DNA from: Xylophilus sp. Leaf220
GTDB lineage: Bacteria > Pseudomonadota > Gammaproteobacteria > Burkholderiales > Burkholderiaceae_C
Direction: 5' to 3'
Length of the DNA: 64,000 bases
Assembly (NCBI RefSeq): GCF_001421705.1
Contig: NZ_LMKO01000001.1
Coordinates: 1,020,607-1,084,606 of the forward strand
Positions within the stretch are counted from its first letter, which is position 1. Every line of letters begins with the position of its first letter. A program made the translations under genes and the position numbers. Of the stretch, positions 58,718 to 64,000 are shown piece after piece. The notes beneath the pieces are model-generated. The model searched no databases and was not told where the DNA came from. It saw only the letters and a list, made by a program, of their open reading frames with translations.

Positions 58718-59895
58718 GCCGCTCGCTGCTCGGCCTGCGGCACTCGGAAGCGGCCGATGGCGTAGGGCGCCAGTGGAATCGCCGTGCTGCCGGTAGCGAT
58801 CAACTCGGCCATCGTCTCGCCCACGCCGGGGCTGATCGCGAAGCCCTCGCCGTTGAAGCCGAAGGCGTAGTGCAGCCCGGGCACCCGGGCGCTCGGACCC
58901 ATGACCGGCTGCCAGTCGGGGGTGTATCCCTCGATGCCGCTCCAGACCCGGATCAGCTGGACGTTTCCGAAGGCCGGCACGAAGCGGCGCAGCTCGCGCA
59001 GTTGCCGCAGCACGTTGTCGGGCTTCACGTAGGCACGGATCGCATCGGCGTGCGCCGGCCCCTTGAGCCCGCCGCCGAAGACGATGTTGCCGCGGGCGAT
59101 CTGCCGGAAGTACAGCCCCTCGGTCTCGATGGGGGACGACAGCCCGATCGACGGGCCGAGCGCGTACGGCAGGGGCTCGGTCACGCCCATCTGCGGACCG
59201 CGCGCCTCCAGCGGCACCGGCTCGCCGAACTGCGCGGCCAGGCGGTTCGACCAGGCACCGCAGGCCACCAGCAATTGCGCCGCCCGGAAGCGCCGGCCGT
59301 CTGCGGTATGGGCGACGAAGCCGCCACCGTCGTGCTCGACCTGCAGCACCTCGGCATGCTCCACGACCTGGGCGCCCGCACGCGCGGCAGCGCGCGCGAA
59401 GGCGGGGCCTGCCAGGCGAGGATTGGCATGGCCGTCTTCGGGCGAGTAGGAGCCCGCCACCACGCCCGGTGCGAAGATGCCCCAGCGCTGGCGCAACTGC
59501 TCGGCCGTGTAGAGCTGCAGGTCCAGCCCCAGCGGCTTCACCGCCTGCGCATGCCGCTCGATCGCCGCCGCCTGCTGCTCGGTGTAGCAGACCCGCAGAT
59601 GGCCGTAGGGCACGAACTCGGCATCCTCGCCCAGCAGCTGGTTGATCCGGCCCCAGACGGCGCGCGCCCGGTTGGCCAGCGGCATCTGGTGCAGTTCGCG
59701 GCCCTGGCGGCGCACGTTGCCGAAGTTGGTGCCGCTGGCCTGGCGGCCGACCAGCTCGCGCTCCAGCAGCGTGACCGACAGGCCGTGGCGGCGCAGGAAG
59801 AAGGCGGTGGTCGTGCCCATCAGGCCGCCACCGAGGACCAGCACGTCCGTGTCGCGGGGACCGGCTGTAGAGGTTGCGGAGACGGCCGGGCTCAT
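58714..59895 (-). CDS. FAD-dependent amine/D-amino-acid dehydrogenase subunit (HcnC-like)
   Basis: A 393-residue DAO-family flavoprotein. The dinucleotide motif is VLVLGGGLMGTTTAFFLRRH (18-37). Substrate and FAD parts include VGRQASGTNFGNVRRQGREL, PEDGHANPRLAGPAFARAAA and the C-terminal GIEGYTPDWQPVMGPSARVP and YAFGFNGEGFAISPGVGETM. It resembles the beta subunit of multi-subunit amine dehydrogenases: HcnC of glycine-oxidising HCN synthase, opine oxidase B, D-hydroxyproline dehydrogenase. It overlaps the upstream HcnB-like gene in ATGA. Function depends on the complex; the substrate is not evident. Confidence 0.87.
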   Translation of the reverse strand: MSPAVSATSTAGPRDTDVLVLGGGLMGTTTAFFLRRHGLSVTLLERELVGRQASGTNFGNVRRQGRELHQMPLANRARAVWGRINQLLGEDAEFVPYGHLRVCYTEQQAAAIERHAQAVKPLGLDLQLYTAEQLRQRWGIFAPGVVAGSYSPEDGHANPRLAGPAFARAAARAGAQVVEHAEVLQVEHDGGGFVAHTADGRRFRAAQLLVACGAWSNRLAAQFGEPVPLEARGPQMGVTEPLPYALGPSIGLSSPIETEGLYFRQIARGNIVFGGGLKGPAHADAIRAYVKPDNVLRQLRELRRFVPAFGNVQLIRVWSGIEGYTPDWQPVMGPSARVPGLHYAFGFNGEGFAISPGVGETMAELIATGSTAIPLAPYAIGRFRVPQAEQRAA

Positions 59896-61298
59896 GCCTC
59901 CACCTCCGGCGTGTCCATCATCAGCGGCTTGACCGGCGCCTGCGACCGCAGCCGGCCCACCTGCTCCACCGGAATGCTGCAGGCGTGCGCCACGATCTCG
60001 GCCGCGGCATGGCCGCAGAAGCGGCCCTGGCAGCGGCCCATGCCGACCCGGCTGAACGCCTTGGCGCGGTTGACTTCCTGGCTGCCCAGCGCGTTCACGC
60101 AGCGGCGCAGCTCGCCGGCGGTGACTGCCTCGCAGCGGCAGATCACCGCCTCGTCGGGCAGCGCGGCGACGTGGGCCGCCGGCCACGGAAACGCGCGGGC
60201 CAGGCCCTGGCGGAACCGGTCCATCCGGTCCAGGGTGCGGCGCAGGGCCGGCGCCTCCTGCGCATGGCGGGCAAGGCCGGCGGCATGTCCGTGGTCGGCC
60301 AGTGCCGCCAGGGCGGCCAAGCGGCCCGCGGCCTCGGCGCCGTCGGCGCCCAGGATGCGCACGCCGTCGCCGGCCAGGTAGACACTGGGAGTAGTGCTGC
60401 GGCCGTCGGCATCGATGCGGGGCAGCCACTGGCGGCTGACCGGTTCGAAGGCGAAAGCACAGCGGGCCAGGTCGGCCAACTGGGTTTCGGCACGCAGGTG
60501 CCAGCCGAGGCCCACCGCGTCGCAGGCGAAACGCCGGACGCCGCCGTCCGCATCGCGCACCGCCACCGACCGTACGCCGTCGGTATCGTCCCCGTCGATC
60601 GCCACCGGCGTCACACCCTGCAGCACCGGCACGCCGGCGGCGCGGATGCCGCGGATCAGCCCCAGCCCGCGCAGCGCCAGCCACGGCCGCGCCAGCAGGC
60701 CCTTGAGGGCGCCCACCGGCTTGGCCGCAGGCGCGGTGTCGAGCACCGCCACCACGCCGGCACCGGCCTGCAGGTACTGCGACGCCACCAGGTAGAGCAG
60801 CGGCCCGCTGCCCATGAACACCACCTGCACGCCGATGGCGCAGGCCTGCGACTTGAGCGCGACCTGCGCGGCACCGAGGCTGTAGCACCCGGCACGGTGC
60901 CAGCCCGCCACCGGCATCAGCCGGTCGGTGGCACCCGAGCAGACGATCAGCGCATCGAACGGCAGCGTGCGGGGCGTGCCCGCCTGCACCACATGCAGCT
61001 CGCCTTCGGTGAGGTTCCAGGCCAGCGTGTCGGGCAGGTAGTCGATCTGCGGCCGCAGGGCGTCGAAGCCCTGGTGCAGCGCCCGGGCCTTGTCCGCCTC
61101 GCTCCCGTAGAGCTTGGCGTACGGCCGCTTGAACCCGTCCGGCTGGCGGCGGTAGATCTGGCCGCCGTCGCGCCGGCCCTCGTCGACCACGGTCGGCCGG
61201 ATGCCGGCCTGCACCAGCGCCTCGGCGGCCCGCACGCCGGCGGGGCCGGTACCGACCACGACGATGCGCGGCGCAGCGGTGGTGACGGCGCCGGTCAT
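59892..61298 (-). CDS. FAD/[2Fe-2S] oxidoreductase alpha subunit (HcnB / opine-oxidase A-like)
   Basis: A 468-residue protein with an N-terminal pyridine-nucleotide-disulphide oxidoreductase fold: RIVVVGTGPAGVRAAEALVQ (11-30), GGQIYRRQPDGF, VCSGATDRLMPVAGWHRAGC and VFMGSGPLLYLVASQYLQAG. A C-terminal BFD-like [2Fe-2S] domain follows: VICRCEAVTAGELRRCVNAL and GMGRCQGRFCGH (CxC then C-x4-C). This layout equals HcnB and the alpha subunits of D-hydroxyproline and opine dehydrogenases. It overlaps both neighbours by ATGA, implying a fixed-stoichiometry complex with the 2Fe-2S and HcnC-like subunits. Confidence 0.9.
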   Translation of the reverse strand: MTGAVTTAAPRIVVVGTGPAGVRAAEALVQAGIRPTVVDEGRRDGGQIYRRQPDGFKRPYAKLYGSEADKARALHQGFDALRPQIDYLPDTLAWNLTEGELHVVQAGTPRTLPFDALIVCSGATDRLMPVAGWHRAGCYSLGAAQVALKSQACAIGVQVVFMGSGPLLYLVASQYLQAGAGVVAVLDTAPAAKPVGALKGLLARPWLALRGLGLIRGIRAAGVPVLQGVTPVAIDGDDTDGVRSVAVRDADGGVRRFACDAVGLGWHLRAETQLADLARCAFAFEPVSRQWLPRIDADGRSTTPSVYLAGDGVRILGADGAEAAGRLAALAALADHGHAAGLARHAQEAPALRRTLDRMDRFRQGLARAFPWPAAHVAALPDEAVICRCEAVTAGELRRCVNALGSQEVNRAKAFSRVGMGRCQGRFCGHAAAEIVAHACSIPVEQVGRLRSQAPVKPLMMDTPEVEA

Positions 61299-61675
61299 GC
61301 CGGCACTCCCGGCGCGTGGCGGGCGAGTGAATCGCGCAGGTCGGCCGACACCGGCCAGTGCTGCGCGGGCGGGCGCGTCAGCACCGCCATGCCCGCTTCC
61401 ACCGGCGTCGAGCAGGCCCGCAGCCGCACGCCCGACGGTGTCCAGACCCAGCAGTCCTGGCAGGCGCCCATCAGGCAGAAACCTGCCCGCGTCCCGTCGC
61501 CGAATTCGCTGTCGCGCACCCGCCGGCCGTGCTGCAGCAGCGCGACCAACAGCGTGTCGCCGGCGAGCGCGGACGCGGGTGCGCCGTCGATGGACAGGGC
61601 CACAGACGGCCGGTCGGTCTCGGCCAGCCGCACGAAGCGGTGCGGCGGCCGGGGGATGTCGGAATGGTCGGGCAT
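61295..61675 (-). CDS. [2Fe-2S] ferredoxin-like subunit (HcnA-like)
   Basis: A 126-residue Fer2_4-type protein. The cluster ligands are in GFCLMGACQDCWVW (C-x4-C-x2-C) plus RLRACSTPVE. The beta-grasp start SVALSIDGAPASALAGDTLL matches HcnA, the gamma/small subunit of HcnABC-like dehydrogenases. It passes electrons between the flavins of the complex and the acceptor in such systems. It begins 21 bases after the Lrp-family gene and overlaps the HcnB-like gene by four bases. Confidence 0.88.
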   Translation of the reverse strand: MPDHSDIPRPPHRFVRLAETDRPSVALSIDGAPASALAGDTLLVALLQHGRRVRDSEFGDGTRAGFCLMGACQDCWVWTPSGVRLRACSTPVEAGMAVLTRPPAQHWPVSADLRDSLARHAPGVPA

Positions 61676-61696
61676 GGCGAGGGAGAAGGCGGCCGG

Positions 61697-62191
61697 TCAG
61701 CGTGGATGGGGGAAGAGCCGCTCGATCGGACAGTGCGTCTTGATGAAGGGCGACTTGATGACGATGTAGCTGAAGTACTTGGCGATGCCGATATTGCGCT
61801 CCAGCAGTTCCTCGATCACTTCCTGGTAGTGGTTCACGCCGCGCGTGAGGAACCGCAGCAGGTAGTCGTAGCCGCCGCTCACCAGATGGCATTCGAGCAC
61901 CTCGCCCACCTCGCGGATCGCGGCCTCGAAGCGCGCGAAATCCTCGCGGTGGTGGTCCTGCAAGGTGACCTCGGTGAACACGGTGAGCGTGTCGCCCAGT
62001 TTTTCCAGCCGCAGGTGCGCGCCGTAGCCCGCGATGTAGCCGGCCTGTTCCAGCCGCTTGACCCGGATCAGGCACGGGCTGGGCGACAGGCCCACCGCGT
62101 CGGCCAGATCGACGTTGGTCATGCGGCCGTTCTTCTGCAGCTGGGCCAGGATGCGCAGGTCGAGCCGGTCGATCTTGAAGGCTTCTGACAT
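61697..62191 (-). CDS. Lrp/AsnC-family regulator
   Basis: A 164-residue feast/famine regulator. The HTH is LDLRILAQLQKNGRMTNVDL and ADAVGLSPSPCLIRVKRLEQ. The RAM effector domain has FTEVTLQDHHREDFARFEAA, VLECHLVSGGYDYLLRFLTR and GIAKYFSYIVIKSPFIKTHC. It is typically amino-acid responsive. It sits 62 bases after the aminotransferase gene and 21 before the dehydrogenase genes on the same strand, and is probably the local amino-acid sensor of this unit. Confidence 0.93.
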   Translation of the reverse strand: MSEAFKIDRLDLRILAQLQKNGRMTNVDLADAVGLSPSPCLIRVKRLEQAGYIAGYGAHLRLEKLGDTLTVFTEVTLQDHHREDFARFEAAIREVGEVLECHLVSGGYDYLLRFLTRGVNHYQEVIEELLERNIGIAKYFSYIVIKSPFIKTHCPIERLFPHPR

Positions 62192-62253
62192 GGGAATGCT
62201 CGGTTACGAAGGAGGCCCGATTCTGCTTCGGCGCAGGACGTTCGGCGGCGGAA

Positions 62254-63657
62254 TCAGCCGGCCAAAGCCGCCCGTACGTCGGGCATCGCCAGCACGTCGT
62301 CGAGCGTCTTCTCCAGCCGCTCGAACATCTGCGCGAATTCGTCCTGGCTGTAGGTGAGCGCCGGCGCGAAGCCCAGGATCTGGTCGCCGAAGGAGCGGAA
62401 CACCAGGCCGTTGCGGTAGCCCGCCGCGAAGATGCGGTCGGCCAGCCCCAGCCGCGCGTCGAAGCCGCGCTTGCTGCCCTTGTCGCTCACCAGCTCCAGC
62501 GCGCCCAGCAGCCCGCGGTGGCGCGCGTTGCCGACCAGCGGATGCGACTGCAGCGCGTCCAGGCCGGCCGCGAAGACCGGGCCCATCCGCTGGCCGTTGG
62601 CGAGGATGCCGCCCTCCTTGTAGAGCCGCAGCACTTCGAGCGCCACCGCGGCGCTGACCGGGTGGGCCGAATAGGTGGCGCCATGGCCGATCGGCATGCC
62701 GGCCGGAGCGCCGTCGGCGATCGCGGCATAGACCGCCTCGGTCATCAGCGTGGCGCCCATCGGCGCGTAGCCGGCCGTCAGGCCCTTGGCGACCGTCATC
62801 AGGTCGGGCTCCACGCCTTCGGCCTCGCACGCGAACATCGGGCCGGTGCGGCCGAAGCCGGTGATGACCTCGTCGACCACGAACAGGATGCCCAGCGCGC
62901 GGGTGGCGTCGCGCATCGCCTTCAGCCATCCGGCCGGCGGCACGATGACGCCGCCCGATCCCTGGATCGGCTCGCAGAAGAAGGCCGCCACGTTCTCGGC
63001 CCCCAGCGCGTCCACCCGGGCCCGCAACGCGGCGACCGATGCGGCGATCAGCGCCTGCGGATCCGCGCCGTCGGCATGGCGGTAGGGATTGGGCGACGGG
63101 ATGTAGTGCTGCGTCGGCAGCGGCAGGTCGAAGCCGCGGTGGAACACCGGCAGCGCGGTGAGGCCGGCGCCGGTGGAGGAGGAGCCGTGGTAGCCGCGCT
63201 CCAGCGAGATGAAGTGCTTCTTCGACGGCTTGCCCAGCGCGTTCCAGTACTGCACGATGAAACGCACCGCCGCATCCACCGACTCGGAGCCGCCCAGCGT
63301 AAGGTAGACCCGGGTGAGCGCGGCCGGCGAGACCTGCACCAGCTTCTCGGCCAGGCGAATGGCAGGCTCGCTGCTGAAATGGAAGTAGCCGGTGGCGTAG
63401 GGCAGCCGCCGCATCTGCTCGGCCGCGGCCTGCACCACACTCTCCTGCCCGTAGCCTACGTTGACGCACCACAGGCCCGCGAACGCGTCGAGCAGTTCGT
63501 TGCCTTGCGCATCGGTCAGCCACGATCCGCGGCCCGAGGCCAGCACCGTCGGCCCCCGCTCCTCGTGCAGCCGCCAGGGGGACACCGGGTGGATCAGGTG
63601 GGCGCGGTCGATGGCGTCGAGCGCGGCATGGGCGGGCAGAGCGGTGGGATGCGTCAT
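62254..63657 (-). CDS. Class-III omega-aminotransferase
   Basis: A 467-residue PLP enzyme of the omega-amino acid/diamine:pyruvate transaminase group (SpuC-like). Conserved parts are LLDAFAGLWCVNVGYGQESV, YFHFSSEPAIRLAEKLVQVS, LGGSESVDAAVRFIVQYWNA, ISLERGYHGSSSTGAGLT, VVDEVITGFGRTG and the Schiff-base Lys291 in DLMTVAKGLTAGYAPMGA. It is the first gene of the unit with Lrp and the HcnABC-like complex, suggesting catabolism of an amino acid, diamine or opine. It resembles but is distinct from the partial aminotransferase at the left edge. Confidence 0.92.
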   Translation of the reverse strand: MTHPTALPAHAALDAIDRAHLIHPVSPWRLHEERGPTVLASGRGSWLTDAQGNELLDAFAGLWCVNVGYGQESVVQAAAEQMRRLPYATGYFHFSSEPAIRLAEKLVQVSPAALTRVYLTLGGSESVDAAVRFIVQYWNALGKPSKKHFISLERGYHGSSSTGAGLTALPVFHRGFDLPLPTQHYIPSPNPYRHADGADPQALIAASVAALRARVDALGAENVAAFFCEPIQGSGGVIVPPAGWLKAMRDATRALGILFVVDEVITGFGRTGPMFACEAEGVEPDLMTVAKGLTAGYAPMGATLMTEAVYAAIADGAPAGMPIGHGATYSAHPVSAAVALEVLRLYKEGGILANGQRMGPVFAAGLDALQSHPLVGNARHRGLLGALELVSDKGSKRGFDARLGLADRIFAAGYRNGLVFRSFGDQILGFAPALTYSQDEFAQMFERLEKTLDDVLAMPDVRAALAG

Positions 63658-64000
63658 GGCGGGAGGGCCTGCGGACCGAGGGCGCAGGGCTTTTTGTCGA
63701 TGCGGTCAGCTTAGGGGCGCGCGCGGGGGAGGTGGTGCTGGTTTGGGTGGCGTGGGCGGGGGAGGCTGCGGTTGTGGGGGCGGGGGCGGCAGATCGTGCC
63801 GCGGGGTTGGGGGCTTGGGCTGGGGCCGGCTTTTTCGTTTCGCTGCTGTTTGTCGCTGCGTTGCCTGTGTTGGGTCCGGAGGCGGGGATTTCGCCCCCGC
63901 GGGCGAGTCCCTTTCTTTGCTTCGCCAAAGAAAGGAACCAAAGAAAGGCGACCCCGCTGCGGCCGGTCCGGCTGCGCCGGACTGCTCTGCGGTGCTCGCG
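63658..64000. other. Gene-free end region with G-rich tract and repeats
   Basis: I find no credible gene in these 343 bases. The left part is a G/T-rich low-complexity tract (63718-63830). An open frame there (63711-63941) translates to Pro/Arg-rich sequence without a good start. At 63911-63934 is the 9-bp inverted repeat CTTTCTTTG / CAAAGAAAG, with a second CCAAAGAAAGG at 63938-63948. This short motif is a frequent intergenic unit in Burkholderiales and Xanthomonads as I recall. Confidence 0.6.

Noticed and set aside
58714..61675. Calling the three-gene set hcnABC (cyanide synthase)
   Set aside because: Architecture fits, but opine and D-hydroxyproline dehydrogenases share it, and the Lrp/aminotransferase context favours catabolism. 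Symbol withheld.
63711..63941. Possible 76-codon gene on the minus strand at the right edge
   Set aside because: Pro/Arg/Gln-rich sequence derived from the repeat, no convincing start or ribosome site.

Overview
The window is very GC-rich with tightly packed genes. It looks like a chromosomal stretch from a betaproteobacterium of the Burkholderiales, most likely Comamonadaceae (Variovorax/Acidovorax/Xylophilus-like). The grounds are a Bug/TctC receptor, a Gram-negative porin of the Burkholderiales type, a double-length UvrA, RegBA next to a bo3 oxidase, and short palindromic repeats of a kind I associate with this family. There is no phage, integrase, transposase, tRNA, rRNA or CRISPR array. 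This is core and metabolic chromosome.

Layout. 1-12.0 kb: end of a class-III aminotransferase gene, a YkgJ-type Cys-cluster protein, a TctC receptor, the 1943-residue tandem UvrA, a porin with its own terminator, a 50-residue membrane protein and an MHS-type MFS transporter. 12.1-13.9 kb: operon of HMG-CoA lyase, DUF1289 protein and DsbA-like isomerase. 14.1-21.1 kb: one minus-strand block cyoABCD-SURF1-regB-regA, joining a bo3 quinol oxidase to a redox two-component system. 21.2-23.6 kb: MFS transporter and hydroxyacid reductase, convergent on a bidirectional terminator. 23.7-36.0 kb: leucine/isovalerate degradation genes (ivd, acyl-CoA ligase, mccB, hydrolase, enoyl-CoA hydratase, DUF4126, mccA), interrupted by a plus-strand Na+/H+ antiporter and headed by a divergent AraC regulator. 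That regulator overlaps an FeS photolyase gene followed by DUF2256. 37.9-42.2 kb: a manganese module of TonB receptor, MntH and MntR, with a textbook MntR box. 42.3-45.6 kb: glucan biosynthesis protein and a sugar-porter-type MFS. 45.7-51.7 kb: TPP-riboswitch-controlled thiC-thiO-thiS-thiG-thiDE. 51.8-58.7 kb: a chemoreceptor, HAD hydrolase plus M20 amidohydrolase, a Pro/Ala-rich lipoprotein, and an SbtA-like bicarbonate permease divergent from a LysR regulator. 58.7-63.7 kb: a five-gene unit of aminotransferase, Lrp regulator and a three-subunit HcnABC-like flavin dehydrogenase.

The most unusual signal is a set of dispersed palindromic elements. Family A is GCTAT..ATAGC next to a GCCGGCG/CGCCGGC hairpin and a CTTTT tract. 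It lies at gene 3' ends, twice directly abutting a TGA stop codon. Degenerate copies also lie in frame inside uvrA, mccA and mccB. Family B abuts the stop codons of three genes and has a fourth copy inside the ATP-grasp domain of mccA. Family D follows two transporter genes. In addition, the 5' end of mccA is duplicated around a palindromic insert, which creates a 41-codon ORF overlapping both neighbours. Together these resemble the protein-invading palindromic elements known from Rickettsia, here in a betaproteobacterium.
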